64,000 bases of DNA, from assembly GCF_000214595.1 (NCBI RefSeq), contig NZ_AFIG01000001.1, positions 682,001-746,000 of the forward strand, in the 5' to 3' direction. The notes under the pieces are model-generated. The model saw nothing but the letters and a program-made list of their open reading frames with translations. It made no database searches and had not been told where the DNA came from. A program made the position numbers and the translations under genes. Source of the DNA: Methylophaga thalassica MP. GTDB taxonomy: Bacteria; Pseudomonadota; Gammaproteobacteria; Nitrosococcales; Methylophagaceae. Positions 8,457-18,041 of the stretch are shown here, piece by piece (the stretch's first letter is position 1; each line of letters starts with the position of its first letter).

Positions 8457-11042
8457 ATGCAAATAGATAAATTAACCAGTAAATTCCAGGAAGCGCTCGC
8501 GGCTGCCCAAAGTATGGCAGTGGGGCAAGATAATCAGTTCATCGAACCCGTGCATTTAATGCTGGCTTTACTGCAACAACAAAATGGCAGTGTGAAACCT
8601 ATTCTAGCTCAGAGTGGTGTTAATGTTGCGGCTTATCAAGCTGATTTAGAACAGCAGTTATCACGACTGGCTCAGGTTGAAGGTGGTAATGGTGATATCC
8701 ATGTTTCACAAGATTTAAGCCGATTATTGAATCAAACGGATAAGCTGGCACAGCAACGTCAGGATCAATACATTTCCAGTGAACTGTTTGTATTGGCGCT
8801 GGCGGAAGATAAAAACCAGCATGGTGAATTACTTCGCAAACATGGCGGTAACAAAACAGCGATTAATACCGCTATTGATAAAATTCGTGGAGGGGAGCGA
8901 GTGACCGATCCAAACGCAGAAGAGCAACGTCAGGCTCTGGAAAAATACACGATTGATCTAACGGCAAGAGCTGAAGCGGGCAAATTAGACCCGGTGATTG
9001 GTCGTGATGATGAAATTCGTCGCACTATTCAGGTCTTGCAGCGTCGTACCAAAAATAACCCTGTCCTTATTGGTGAACCTGGGGTAGGTAAAACCGCGAT
9101 TGTTGAAGGGTTAGCACAGCGTATCGTCAATGGCGAAGTACCTGATGGTATGAAAAACAAACGGGTTTTAGCATTGGACATGGGCTCGTTGATTGCTGGT
9201 GCCAAATTCCGTGGTGAGTTTGAAGAGCGCTTGAAAGCGGTTTTGAATGATCTATCGAAACAAGAAGGTCAGATCATTCTGTTTATTGATGAAATTCATA
9301 CCATGGTCGGTGCTGGGAAGGCTGAAGGCGCAATGGATGCGGGAAATATGCTCAAACCTGCGCTGGCTCGTGGTGAGCTTCACTGTATCGGTGCGACAAC
9401 GTTAAATGAGTATCGTCAATATGTAGAAAAAGATGCTGCGCTGGAACGTCGTTTCCAAAAAGTGATTGTCGGCGAGCCTACGGTGGAGTCGACGATTGCG
9501 ATCTTACGTGGTCTGGCAGAGCGTTATGAAGTGCATCATGGGGTGGATATTACGGATCCGGCGATTGTTGCCGCAGCGACGTTGTCTAACCGTTACATCA
9601 CAGACAGAAAACTGCCTGATAAAGCGATTGATCTTATCGATGAAGCAGCGAGTCGTATTCGTATGGAAATTGACTCCAAGCCAGAGGTACTGGATCGGCT
9701 TGAGCGTCGTTTGATTCAATTAAAAATTGAACGCATGGCACTGAAAAAACAAAGTGATGATGCCTCCAAAAAACGGCTTGAAACGCTCGAAACTGAGATG
9801 AAAAAACTGGCCAGAGAATATACCGATCTGGAAGAAGTCTGGAAGTCTGAAAAAGCGTCGTTACATGGTAGTCAGCACGTGAAAGAAGAGCTGGAAAAAG
9901 CGCGTCTGGAACTGGATGCTGCCAATCGTAGTGCCGATTATGAAAAAATGGCCAAACTACAGTATGGACGTATTCCAGAGTTGGAAAAACAGTTGAAACT
10001 AGCAACAGAAGCCGAAATGCAGGAATTCACTTTACTGCGTAATAAAGTCGGTGAAGAAGAAATTGCTGAAGTCGTCTCTAAATGGACGGGTATTCCTGTA
10101 TCAAAAATGCTGGAAGGTGAGCGCGACAAACTGTTGAAAATGGACGACGCTTTACACGAAACCGTTATTGGTCAGGATGAAGCAGTCAGTTCAGTCGCTA
10201 ATGCGATTCGTCGAAGCCGGGCAGGCTTGTCTGATCCTCACCGTCCTAATGGATCATTCTTGTTTTTAGGGCCAACCGGGGTCGGTAAAACGGAGTTGTG
10301 TAAATCTCTGGCTAACTTCTTGTTTGATACACAGGATGCGATGATTCGCATTGATATGTCGGAATTTATGGAAAAACACTCGGTTGCACGTTTGGTAGGC
10401 GCGCCGCCTGGTTATGTGGGTTATGAGGAAGGTGGTTATCTGACAGAAGCCGTCAGACGCAAACCTTATTCAGTGATCTTATTAGACGAAGTGGAAAAAG
10501 CCCATCCGGATGTCTTTAATATTCTGCTTCAGGTACTGGATGATGGCCGTTTGACGGATGGACAAGGTCGCACTGTGGATTTCCGTAATACGGTGATTGT
10601 GATGACTTCGAATCTGGGGTCGAGTGTTATTCAGGAAATGGCGGGTGAAGAAAATTATGACGCGATGAAAGCCGCGGTGATGGAGATTGTGTCACAGCAT
10701 TTTCGTCCGGAGTTTATTAACCGTGTGGATGATGTGGTGGTGTTCCACCCATTACAACAAGCACAAATCCGTGCGATTGCCGAGATTCAGTTATCACATC
10801 TGCGAGCAAGATTAGCAGAGCGAGATATGAAACTGATGTTATCCGATGAGGCATTGGACTTGATTGCCTCGGAAGGCTTTGACCCTGTGTATGGGGCAAG
10901 ACCGCTGAAACGGGTGATTCAGCATGAGATTGAAAATCCACTGGCGCAGGATTTATTGTCAGGTAAGTTTTCTGCTGGTGATACTGTCAACATTGAAGTT
11001 GAAGCGGATAAGCTGGTGTTCAAAGAGCTCAAACTTCACTAA
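8457..11042 (+). CDS. clpB: ATP-dependent chaperone ClpB
   Basis: The 861-residue protein matches ClpB (857 in E. coli). Order: the N-terminal Clp repeat domain (1-145), AAA-1 with Walker A GEPGVGKT (206-213) and [10 protein letters not shown], the coiled-coil middle domain (about 400-525), AAA-2 with GPTGVGKT (605-612) and the sensor/arginine-finger region, and the C-terminal D2-small domain. The [14 protein letters not shown] substrate pore loop is present. It resolves protein aggregates with DnaK/DnaJ/GrpE in the cytosol. RBS AGGGGAAA is about 8 bases before ATG. A CTTGAT/CCCCAT promoter precedes it. Confidence 0.98.
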   Translation: MQIDKLTSKFQEALAAAQSMAVGQDNQFIEPVHLMLALLQQQNGSVKPILAQSGVNVAAYQADLEQQLSRLAQVEGGNGDIHVSQDLSRLLNQTDKLAQQRQDQYISSELFVLALAEDKNQHGELLRKHGGNKTAINTAIDKIRGGERVTDPNAEEQRQALEKYTIDLTARAEAGKLDPVIGRDDEIRRTIQVLQRRTKNNPVLIGEPGVGKTAIVEGLAQRIVNGEVPDGMKNKRVLALDMGSLIAGAKFRGEFEERLKAVLNDLSKQEGQIILFIDEIHTMVGAGKAEGAMDAGNMLKPALARGELHCIGATTLNEYRQYVEKDAALERRFQKVIVGEPTVESTIAILRGLAERYEVHHGVDITDPAIVAAATLSNRYITDRKLPDKAIDLIDEAASRIRMEIDSKPEVLDRLERRLIQLKIERMALKKQSDDASKKRLETLETEMKKLAREYTDLEEVWKSEKASLHGSQHVKEELEKARLELDAANRSADYEKMAKLQYGRIPELEKQLKLATEAEMQEFTLLRNKVGEEEIAEVVSKWTGIPVSKMLEGERDKLLKMDDALHETVIGQDEAVSSVANAIRRSRAGLSDPHRPNGSFLFLGPTGVGKTELCKSLANFLFDTQDAMIRIDMSEFMEKHSVARLVGAPPGYVGYEEGGYLTEAVRRKPYSVILLDEVEKAHPDVFNILLQVLDDGRLTDGQGRTVDFRNTVIVMTSNLGSSVIQEMAGEENYDAMKAAVMEIVSQHFRPEFINRVDDVVVFHPLQQAQIRAIAEIQLSHLRARLAERDMKLMLSDEALDLIASEGFDPVYGARPLKRVIQHEIENPLAQDLLSGKFSAGDTVNIEVEADKLVFKELKLH

Positions 11043-11051
11043 AACCTGGGC

Positions 11052-11089
11052 AAAAAAAGAAGGGAGAAAACCGTAGTTTATCTCCCTTC
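11052..11089 (-). terminator. Rho-independent terminator of the cynS operon
   Basis: On the minus strand, GAAGGGAGA pairs with TCTCCCTTC (11081-11089 with 11059-11067), the stem extended inward by AAAC/GTTT, and is followed by seven T (11058-11052). There is no T-run on the plus-strand side, so it serves cynS, although the stem could also protect the clpB 3' end. Confidence 0.85.
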
Positions 11090-11102
11090 ACCAAGGGGTA
11101 AT

Positions 11103-11543
11103 CTACCAGGCTTTGTAGGGTAAAAATTTACCATTCATTGTCACGACAACACGATCACCTTTGGGGTCGTGTTCTCGTTCTACAGACATATTAAAATCAA
11201 TGGCACTCATAATGCCATCACCAAACTTTTCCTGAATGACTTCTTTCAGGGTGGGGCCATATACCCCAACAATTTCATAAAGACGATAAATCAACGGATC
11301 TTTAGGCACACTCTCATCCCAATTTTTGATTGGGTAGGCCTCAAGAGCTGTTTTGACTTCTGCTGGCAACTCCAGAAGTTCGCATAAAGCACGTGCTTTT
11401 TCTGCTGGCATGCTATTCATTCCCAAGCAAGCGGAGGTGGTCCAGACTGTAGACATGCCGATGACTTCGGCAATCTTTTCCCACTGTAACTGCTTATTTT
11501 CTTTCGCCACCATAATGGCTTGTGTCATTTCCAGCTTATTCAT
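11103..11543 (-). CDS. cynS: Cyanase (cyanate hydratase)
   Basis: The 146-residue protein has the cyanase layout: an N-terminal helical POU-like domain and a C-terminal catalytic domain. Catalytic R87 and E90 (in YRLYEIVGVYGPT) and S113 (in GIMSAIDF) are present. It converts cyanate plus bicarbonate to ammonia and carbon dioxide, giving detoxification and a nitrogen source, as a cytosolic decamer. It sits 47 bp after a formate/nitrite-family channel in the same direction, and the promoter region upstream of that channel carries sigma-54 and NtrC-like elements. Confidence 0.97.
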   Translation of the reverse strand: MNKLEMTQAIMVAKENKQLQWEKIAEVIGMSTVWTTSACLGMNSMPAEKARALCELLELPAEVKTALEAYPIKNWDESVPKDPLIYRLYEIVGVYGPTLKEVIQEKFGDGIMSAIDFNMSVEREHDPKGDRVVVTMNGKFLPYKAW

Positions 11544-11590
11544 TATGTTCCTCGCGTTTTTGATATTAATTCATTTTCAGTAGATGAAGG

Positions 11591-12433
11591 TTAATTTGCC
11601 GTCACTTTGTTATCGGGCTTAATCACACGGCTACGGGTTGGGCCTGGTTTTAGATGGGTGGCATAGAGCACCATGCCAGTTAACAGCAGACCGCCAACTA
11701 AATTGCCTAAAATAACGGGGATTTCATTCCAGATTAACCAGTCAGCAATGGTGATAGGGGCGCCCATCATCATGCCAAGTGGGAATAAATACATATTGAC
11801 CACAGCATGCTCAAAAACCAGGCCGAAGAAGATAAGAATAGGCATCCACATCGCGATAACTTTACCGATCACATCTTTTGACAACATGGCACCGACCACA
11901 CCGACAGATACCATCCAGTTACATAAAATGCCTTTAACAAATACCGTTAACCAACCTGCGGCACCATGTTCAGCAAAGCCGAGGGTTCTGGCTTCAGCTG
12001 CTTTGGCAATGGCTTGTCCAGCCGCACCGGGCTCCGTGGTAAATGCAAAAGTCCAGGCAATGCCGATCAACACTGCTGTTGTTAAAGCGCCTAGTAAATT
12101 ACCCAAAGCAACCAGTCCCCAGTTTTTTAGTAAGCCATTGAATGTCGCCCCTGGACGTTTATCAAATAAGGCCAGAGGCACCAGAGCAAATACACCGGTT
12201 AATAAATCAAAGCCTAATAAATTAAGTATGCAAAACCCGACGGGGAATATTAAGGCGCCGACAATGGGTATACCGGTTTGGACGGCAGCCGTAACGGCAA
12301 GAGCCACAGCAATAGCTAAAATGGCGCCAGCCATAAATGAACGTATTAATACATCACGGGTGGCCATAAATAATTTTGACTCACCCGCATCTACCATTGT
12401 TTTTACAAACTCACCTGGGCTTATATAAGACAT
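11591..12433 (-). CDS. Formate/nitrite transporter (FNT) family channel
   Basis: The protein has 280 residues from the ATG at 12433 (MSYISPGEF), which has GGAG about 11 bases upstream; a GTG at 12454 would add seven residues. Six membrane helices are readable. FNT features include KLFMATRDVLIRSFMAGAIL, the LLTGVF and NWMVSVG segments, and FEHAVVNMY with the central pore His (in GLVFEHAVVNM). The family conducts formate, nitrite or hydrosulfide. Pairing with cyanase suggests it moves cyanate, bicarbonate or nitrite here, which is inference. No cynR or cynABD/cynX lies nearby. Confidence 0.88.
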   Translation of the reverse strand: MSYISPGEFVKTMVDAGESKLFMATRDVLIRSFMAGAILAIAVALAVTAAVQTGIPIVGALIFPVGFCILNLLGFDLLTGVFALVPLALFDKRPGATFNGLLKNWGLVALGNLLGALTTAVLIGIAWTFAFTTEPGAAGQAIAKAAEARTLGFAEHGAAGWLTVFVKGILCNWMVSVGVVGAMLSKDVIGKVIAMWMPILIFFGLVFEHAVVNMYLFPLGMMMGAPITIADWLIWNEIPVILGNLVGGLLLTGMVLYATHLKPGPTRSRVIKPDNKVTAN

Positions 12434-12483
12434 AACCGCTATTTCTCCACACAATCACGATGATAAAAAGATAAGACTAAATT

Positions 12484-12499
12484 GGCATTTATTATGCCA
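12484..12499 (-). promoter_or_regulatory. Sigma-54 (-24/-12) type promoter for the FNT-cynS operon
   Basis: On the minus strand TGGCATA-N4-ATGCC has GG and GC at the exact sigma-54 spacing. It is embedded in a perfect 10-bp inverted repeat (12479-12488 with 12494-12503). Transcription would start near 12473, about 40 bases before the ATG at 12433. The palindrome gives a similar element on the plus strand, where no gene follows, so the direction rests on gene context. Confidence 0.5.
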
Positions 12500-12563
12500 A
12501 TTTTAAAATTAATTATGTATCAATGGGTTATTGATTTTTTTGGGAGCGAGGGTGATATGTTTT

Positions 12564-12599
12564 TGCACCATATTGAATGTTTTGATCCTGCATGGTGCA
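12564..12599. promoter_or_regulatory. NtrC-like half-sites upstream of the FNT-cynS operon
   Basis: TGCACCA (12564-12570) and TGGTGCA (12593-12599) are the two halves of the enteric NtrC site, here 22 bases apart. The second also fits a full site: TGATCC-N4-TGGTGCA, with 11 of 13 conserved positions matching TGCACC-N4-TGGTGCA. They lie about 65-100 bp upstream of the -24 element, the usual enhancer distance. The rest of this 190-bp intergenic stretch shows nothing else. Confidence 0.45.
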
Positions 12600-12624
12600 G
12601 GAAGACATCTAGTCGTGATGCCGT

Positions 12625-14730
12625 TTAATGTGTTCCGGATAACAAGTCTTGTTGAGGTTTGCCGATATAAAAACCTTGTGCAAAGTCGACGCCGTAGTTC
12701 TGCAGGATAGTAAGAATGGCTTCGTTTTCGACAAATTCAGCAATGGTCTTACGCCCTAAGCCTTTGGCGACATCTATCAGTGCCTTAACAAACAGCTGAT
12801 CATCCGCATTGATATCCAGATTTTTGATGAAAATACCATCAATCTTGATAATGTCGATGGGTAATTCACGCATATAGTTGAATGAAGCAAAACCAACACC
12901 AAAATCATCCAATGAAAAACGACAGCCCAGCGCTTTTATTGCTGTCATCATCAGTTTTGCCTGATACAGATTGGCAACCGCAACAGTTTCAGTGACCTCG
13001 AAAATCAAGGCACTAGGATCGACATCAAAGCGCTTAATTAACTTTTTAAGGTATGGCAATAAAACGGGTGTATCAACAACCGCGCCGGACAGGTTGATAG
13101 CAAACTCCACTTTTGAGCCTTGTTTCTGTAATTCACCTAATTTTTTTATGCTGTGGTGCAGTACGTAATGATCGATACTTTGGATTAGTCCAACTTCTTC
13201 AGCAATCTCGATAAACTTACCTGGTAAGGTGATTTCCTGGGTTTCAGGATTTCGCATTCTGACCAACACTTCATAGTGCTGGATTTCATTATTACTCAGG
13301 TTAAGAATGGGTTGGAAATATAAAACAAATAGATGATTCTCCAAGGCTTCTTCGATTTTCTGTTTCCAGTAAACCCTTTTTTGTAGCTGTTCACGGCTTT
13401 GATCATCCAGCGAAAAAATATGATAACGACCTTTGCCGTTAGCTTTAGCCCGATACATGGCTAAATCCGCAAACCCCATCAGCTCGTTGGTTGTGGCATC
13501 TTGTAGAGGATAATTGACGATACCGATGCTGGCGGAGATTGTATGACGCACAGATGCATAGTTCAGATGAATGGTTGAAAGCTCAGCCAGTATCTTTTCC
13601 GAGAGTGTAATCGCACCGGCCTCGTCACTTTCTGGCATGATGACGGCGAACTCATCACCACTTAAACGTGCAACAAAGTCAGTAAAACGGGTGATTCTAT
13701 TGAGCGCTTTTGCAACTAGCTTGAGTGCTTCATCACCAGCTCGGTGACCGCTGGTATCATTAATATCTTTAAAGCGGTCGAGATCCAATAACAAAAGTGT
13801 GCTGTTGTGCTGATAACGAATCGCCGTTTGCAATGATTTTTCAAACTCTTCAGTAAATTTTCTTCTATTACATAAATCGGTTAGAGGATCATGTTCAGCC
13901 ATCCACACGATACGTTTTTCTGCTGCTCGAGTTTGAGTGTTATCCAGTCCTACTGAGAGGATCATGGTTTCTTCATTATTCCTTTCTACGCGTGAATGAA
14001 ACCAGGAAATTTGTTTTAAGCTACCTGCTTTATCAACAAGTTCGGCTTCTTGCTGGGCGATCTGAATATTACCAATTAATAGTTCTTTCAAAATATTATT
14101 GGTTTCAGACCAGTGACCAGGAGGGAAGAAGCGAGCCACATCCGATCCTTCCACTTCTTCACGACTAAACCCCGTTAACTGCTCACCATAATGGTTGAAC
14201 AAGTGAATCACCTGCTTATCATCGGATGTCATTACGATCATCTGTGCCGTATCAACAAGTTGAGTGATGAAGTCGCGTTCGTTTTTTAGTGCTTGATGTG
14301 CTCTAAAAACAGCTTTATTACGCTGAGAAACTTTGTCTTCCAGAGCCTCGAGCATCGTTGCCAGATTACATAGCTCCTGTTTCAGGTTGACAATGGCATG
14401 ATCTGAATTATTTTCATTAACAGACTCGCATTGTTCGCGTGCCTCAATAAATTTTTTACTGGCAACCAAAGGAACGGAGAGGGTGAGTTGACCTATGTCA
14501 TCGAAGCTCGATTGAATAGAACGAGTGAGGTGACGTGATAGAAATAGGATAAGGAATAAATAACAAACAGAGCTTATTGTCGCTGCAATCCATTTGATAT
14601 GTGAGACAGTCGGGAAAAGATAGGGTATCAAAAAGAATGCGCTAACAGTCATAACAGCGGATAAAACACTGCCTGCCAGAATGCGGTTTCTGGTGATTAT
14701 AACCGTGTTTGAATGTGAGGTATCTCTCAT
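12625..14730 (-). CDS. Membrane PAS-GGDEF-EAL cyclic di-GMP protein
   Basis: The 701-residue protein has two membrane helices (about 14-34 and 46-63), a coiled-coil stretch, a PAS domain (about 150-270), a GGDEF domain (about 280-440) and an EAL domain (about 455-695). The GGDEF signature reads SGDEF (about 355-359). The EAL motif reads EVL (about 485), keeping the catalytic Glu, and downstream DDFG and AEFVE metal and catalytic elements are intact. It is therefore most likely a cyclic di-GMP phosphodiesterase, with uncertain cyclase activity. It follows the SDR gene by 35 bp, so the two are probably co-transcribed. Confidence 0.9.
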   Translation of the reverse strand: MRDTSHSNTVIITRNRILAGSVLSAVMTVSAFFLIPYLFPTVSHIKWIAATISSVCYLFLILFLSRHLTRSIQSSFDDIGQLTLSVPLVASKKFIEAREQCESVNENNSDHAIVNLKQELCNLATMLEALEDKVSQRNKAVFRAHQALKNERDFITQLVDTAQMIVMTSDDKQVIHLFNHYGEQLTGFSREEVEGSDVARFFPPGHWSETNNILKELLIGNIQIAQQEAELVDKAGSLKQISWFHSRVERNNEETMILSVGLDNTQTRAAEKRIVWMAEHDPLTDLCNRRKFTEEFEKSLQTAIRYQHNSTLLLLDLDRFKDINDTSGHRAGDEALKLVAKALNRITRFTDFVARLSGDEFAVIMPESDEAGAITLSEKILAELSTIHLNYASVRHTISASIGIVNYPLQDATTNELMGFADLAMYRAKANGKGRYHIFSLDDQSREQLQKRVYWKQKIEEALENHLFVLYFQPILNLSNNEIQHYEVLVRMRNPETQEITLPGKFIEIAEEVGLIQSIDHYVLHHSIKKLGELQKQGSKVEFAINLSGAVVDTPVLLPYLKKLIKRFDVDPSALIFEVTETVAVANLYQAKLMMTAIKALGCRFSLDDFGVGFASFNYMRELPIDIIKIDGIFIKNLDINADDQLFVKALIDVAKGLGRKTIAEFVENEAILTILQNYGVDFAQGFYIGKPQQDLLSGTH

Positions 14731-14765
14731 AGTGACAGCTTATTCATCATGCGCATCCTTTCAGG

Positions 14766-15596
14766 CTAGCTATCTGAAACCTTTCGGCACAACCAGTCTA
14801 ATACAGCAGCCGGTAGCAGTCTCTTACTATATGCAAAAAGATAAGTAGGAAAAGTGACGTAGTAACGCCTTTTGGGTTTTTTTGCCTCTAGTGCATGGAT
14901 ACATTTTTTAACAACGGCATCTGCAGGTAGAGTAAAAGGCGCTGCTGGGCCTTTTTTCTTGAGCCTGGCTTCCATCGCTTGATAGGTTTCTTGATGGGCA
15001 CTGTTTGTTTTATCAATATGCTGAAGATACTTCGCGTAGGCGTTATCACGAAACCGGCTGGTTATCGGGCCAGGTTCAATCAAACTGACATCGATATTCG
15101 TGCCATGAAGCTCTATCCTTAGCGTATCGGCCAAGCCTTCTATAGCGAATTTACTGGCGTTGTATGCACCACGGTAAGCCAAAGCAACTAGTCCCAATAC
15201 CGAGCTGTTATAAATAATGCGTCCATAACCTTGTCTCCGCATATGTGTGATAGCGAGGTTAGTAAGCTGTTGTGTACCAAATACATTCGTTTCAAACTGT
15301 TCTTTTAAGGCCGTTCGCGATAAGTCCTCAACAGCACCAGGCTGTCCAAAAGCGGCATTATTAAACAGTCCGTCTAATTGATTATTGAGATAGATTAATG
15401 CTTGCTGAAAACCTGAGCTAACGCTGTTTTCATTCGCCAAATCCATGATGATGGTATAAATACCATGTTGCTCAAGTGATGTTTTATCGCTGTCATTACG
15501 GACGGTGGCGACGACTTTATAACCACGCTGATGTAATGTGATTGCAGCACATAAACCAATGCCACTTGAGCAACCTGTGATAAGACATGTTTTCAT
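14766..15596 (-). CDS. Short-chain dehydrogenase/reductase
   Basis: A 276-residue classical SDR with TGCSSGIG cofactor motif at 8-15, NNAAFG, the catalytic Ser in YNSSVLG and YNASK. The C-terminal basic RRYYVTFPTYLFAYSKRLLP tail resembles the YbbO-like group, thought to act on aldehydes or retinoid/steroid-like substrates. Substrate unknown. It is the first gene of the minus-strand pair with the GGDEF/EAL protein. Its upstream region carries a FliA-like promoter facing this way. Confidence 0.88.
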   Translation of the reverse strand: MKTCLITGCSSGIGLCAAITLHQRGYKVVATVRNDSDKTSLEQHGIYTIIMDLANENSVSSGFQQALIYLNNQLDGLFNNAAFGQPGAVEDLSRTALKEQFETNVFGTQQLTNLAITHMRRQGYGRIIYNSSVLGLVALAYRGAYNASKFAIEGLADTLRIELHGTNIDVSLIEPGPITSRFRDNAYAKYLQHIDKTNSAHQETYQAMEARLKKKGPAAPFTLPADAVVKKCIHALEAKKPKRRYYVTFPTYLFAYSKRLLPAAVLDWLCRKVSDS

Positions 15597-15631
15597 TTGA
15601 TTAATTTATCTTTCCTAAACGATTTGTCACT

Positions 15632-15657
15632 TTATCGGATGTAGGGGTAAATGTTTA
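15632..15657 (-). promoter_or_regulatory. FliA (sigma-28)-like promoter towards the SDR operon
   Basis: Read on the minus strand: TAAA, 14 bases, then TCCGATAA, close to TAAA-N15-GCCGATAA. The spacer is one base short. It interleaves with the cheR promoter in the opposite direction. Confidence 0.4.
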
Positions 15658-15674
15658 AGTATATTGTCCGATAT
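15648..15674 (+). promoter_or_regulatory. FliA (sigma-28)-type promoter of cheR
   Basis: TAAA (15648-15651), exactly 15 bases, then TCCGATAT (15667-15674), against consensus TAAA-N15-GCCGATAA. It is 37 bp before a chemotaxis gene, a typical class III flagellar target. A further 8-bp inverted repeat, TTAAGTAT/ATACTTAA (15655-15662 and 15691-15698), overlaps it. Confidence 0.65.
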
Positions 15675-15710
15675 GCTATATATTCCTTTGATACTTAACC
15701 CTGGGACACT

Positions 15711-16544
15711 ATGCAGACGCAAGAAATAACGGATATTGATTACCAACGCTTTAAGCGTTTCTTGGAAGATGCCTGCGGCATTCTTCTCGGGGATGGCAAG
15801 CAATATCTCATTGTTAGCAGGCTGACACGACTGCTCCGTGATGAAAATATCGCTAGTCTGTCGAATTTAATTTCGGCTGTTGAGCGAGGACAGCCTCATC
15901 ATCTGCGTGATGCCGTTATTGATGCGATGACTACTAACGAAACCTCGTGGTTTCGTGATGTTCAGCCATTTGAAACATTAGGTCAGGTCATTTTCCCAGA
16001 ATTAGACAAACTGCGTAGTAGCTCACTCAGAATCTGGTCGGCGGCATGTTCATCCGGTCAGGAACCTTACACTATCAGCATGATGTTAAGTGAGTACTGT
16101 CGTAAATTCCCATCTAACAGAATCGCTTCCAGTCAGATTATCGCAACAGATATTTCAAGCTCAATGCTGGTGCAGGTTAAAAAAGCTGAATATGAAGATG
16201 TGGCGGTTGGCCGGGGCTTATCCGATCAGCGTCGTCAGCAATTTTTCACTAAACAGGGTGATCGTTGGCGTGTAATAGATGAGGTTAAACAACGGGTTAG
16301 TTTCAGACCTCAGAACCTGCTGCAAAGCTTTGGTACATTAGGCAAATTCGATATTATTTTTTGCCGAAATGTACTGATTTATTTTTCTGCTGATCGAAAA
16401 AAAGACATTCTGCAACGGATGGCACAATCGTTAAATAAAGGTGGCTATTTATTCCTGGGGGCATCAGAAACGATCAGTGGTTATACCGATGCCTTTGATC
16501 TTGTTCGCACACCACATAGTACGGTTTATCGCAAAAAAGATTAG
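15711..16544 (+). CDS. cheR: Chemotaxis protein methyltransferase CheR
   Basis: The 277-residue protein has the CheR N-terminal helical domain (about 8-75) and the SAM-dependent methyltransferase domain with TTNETSWFRD, IWSAACSSGQEPYTISM (the SAM site), ATDISSSML and the FDIIFCRNVLIYF motif. It methylates glutamates on chemoreceptors. It stands alone, apart from the other flagellar genes and from cheB, and its last 4 bp overlap the convergent DUF4126 gene. Confidence 0.97.
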   Translation: MQTQEITDIDYQRFKRFLEDACGILLGDGKQYLIVSRLTRLLRDENIASLSNLISAVERGQPHHLRDAVIDAMTTNETSWFRDVQPFETLGQVIFPELDKLRSSSLRIWSAACSSGQEPYTISMMLSEYCRKFPSNRIASSQIIATDISSSMLVQVKKAEYEDVAVGRGLSDQRRQQFFTKQGDRWRVIDEVKQRVSFRPQNLLQSFGTLGKFDIIFCRNVLIYFSADRKKDILQRMAQSLNKGGYLFLGASETISGYTDAFDLVRTPHSTVYRKKD

Positions 16545-17218
16545 TGCGGATCATGTTCAATTTTCTTGACCGGTGGGGTCGTCTCAGTTGGAATTGGCTC
16601 AACAGGATTGCTCTCAGTCGGTTTTGTTAGTCCCAGCCATGCGCCAACTTTCTGAAAAATCGCTTTCAGTAAGCGCCACAATCTTGGTAAAAGCCAAATC
16701 ATCAAAACAACAAACACCACCAGTGCAATCAAAAATAATACCGGATGGTGAAGTGCCGTCCATAATCCAGCAATAACTAATAAGTCTTCGCTGATGGATG
16801 CTGCCCAGTTTGTAACAGGCTCAGGAGAGGTATTAATCAATAAGCGACTGCCTGCCTTAGTCGCATGGCTGCCGGCGGCCAGTGTACCTCCTAACAACGC
16901 TGCGGTTAGTTCCACCGCAGGGCTAACATCGCCAACCGCGCCTGCAGCTAACATCGCCCCTGCTGGGATTCTGATGAAGGTATGCATGGTATCCCAGCCG
17001 GAATCGACGCCCGGAATCTTATCAGCAAAAAATTCAACACAGTACATAAAGCCTGCAGCTGCCATAACCATAGGATCGGTAAGGATCTGCAGTTCATCAG
17101 GCAATACAATATTGCCGGTCGTGCCCATATAGCCGAGCATAAATATGGTCGCGTAGAGATTGATCCCGCTAGCCCATGCTGCTCCCATACTGAGTGCAAT
17201 AATATTGACTGCTTCCAT
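16541..17218 (-). CDS. DUF4126 membrane protein
   Basis: The 225-residue protein has several hydrophobic helices; the N-terminal half carries SGINLYATIFMLGY, EFFADKIPGVDSGWD and RIPAGAMLAAGA, recognisable as the DUF4126 family. The C-terminal 35 residues are a proline- and threonine-rich cytoplasmic-looking tail ending KKIEHDPH. Function unknown. It diverges from ybgI, with 58 bp between starts. Confidence 0.8.
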   Translation of the reverse strand: MEAVNIIALSMGAAWASGINLYATIFMLGYMGTTGNIVLPDELQILTDPMVMAAAGFMYCVEFFADKIPGVDSGWDTMHTFIRIPAGAMLAAGAVGDVSPAVELTAALLGGTLAAGSHATKAGSRLLINTSPEPVTNWAASISEDLLVIAGLWTALHHPVLFLIALVVFVVLMIWLLPRLWRLLKAIFQKVGAWLGLTKPTESNPVEPIPTETTPPVKKIEHDPH

Positions 17219-17276
17219 TGATTGCTCTCCATTTTGTTATAGTGATGACTTACTTAAGCCATAGGGATTTGAGTTG

Positions 17277-18035
17277 ATGATAACCCGAACTGAATTTCTC
17301 GCCTATATCAATCATGTTTTGGAACCTGAGCGTTTTAATGATTACTGTCCCAATGGTCTTCAGGTTGAAGGTCGGGAAGAGATTACGACGCTGGTTACTG
17401 GCGTGACAGCATCAGAAGCCTTGCTTGAAGAAGCGATTGAGTTAAATGCCGATGCGATATTGGTTCATCATGGTTATTTCTGGCGGGGAGAGGATGCCCG
17501 TATAATCGGCATGAAACAGCGCAGATTAAGGCTGTTGCTTGAGAATGATATTAATTTAATTGCCTATCACCTGCCATTGGATGCGCATCCGACGCTGGGC
17601 AATAATGCACAATTGGCTGAGTTGTTAGGCATCGAAGTCGATGGACGTATTTCTGGCATGGGAGAGCCGGCAATTGGCTTATGTGGTAGTTTGCCGGAGC
17701 CCTTATCGTTATCTGCATTCAGCAGTCATGTTCGGCAAAAATTAAAACGCGATCCTTTAGTGATACAAGGGCATGACCGACCGATTACCACGGTTGGTTG
17801 GTGCACGGGCGCCGCTCAGGGGTATCTACAGTATGCTGCTGAGCTTGGGCTGGATTTGTACATTAGCGGTGAGATTTCTGAACCAACTGTACATATGGCA
17901 CGTGAATTAGGCATTAACTACATGGCTGCCGGCCATCACGCGACAGAGCGATATGGGGTGAAAGCCATGGGAGAAATGCTGGCAGAACAGTTTGATATCG
18001 TTCATCATTTTATTGATATAGATAATCCGGTTTAG
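17277..18035 (+). CDS. ybgI: Nif3-like dinuclear metal center protein YbgI
   Basis: The ATG at 17277 (after a TTG at 17274) gives 252 residues: [15 protein letters not shown], then [21 protein letters not shown] (metal ligands), [22 protein letters not shown] and GHHATERYG (ligands). Length agrees with E. coli YbgI (247). The family forms toroidal hexamers with two metal ions per subunit, annotated as GTP cyclohydrolase I type 2-like, though the true reaction is unsettled. It precedes yihY by 6 bp. Confidence 0.95.
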   Translation: MITRTEFLAYINHVLEPERFNDYCPNGLQVEGREEITTLVTGVTASEALLEEAIELNADAILVHHGYFWRGEDARIIGMKQRRLRLLLENDINLIAYHLPLDAHPTLGNNAQLAELLGIEVDGRISGMGEPAIGLCGSLPEPLSLSAFSSHVRQKLKRDPLVIQGHDRPITTVGWCTGAAQGYLQYAAELGLDLYISGEISEPTVHMARELGINYMAAGHHATERYGVKAMGEMLAEQFDIVHHFIDIDNPV

Positions 18036-18041
18036 GTACTC

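Noticed and set aside
11673-12428. Open frame of 251 codons on the plus strand opposite the FNT gene
   Set aside because: It mirrors a repetitive hydrophobic membrane protein, gives a threonine/proline-rich product without family features, and lacks an RBS.
12587-12601. Hairpin CCTGCA-TGG-TGCAGG as terminator of the GGDEF/EAL gene
   Set aside because: No T-run follows on the minus strand; the stem is short and overlaps the NtrC-like half-site.
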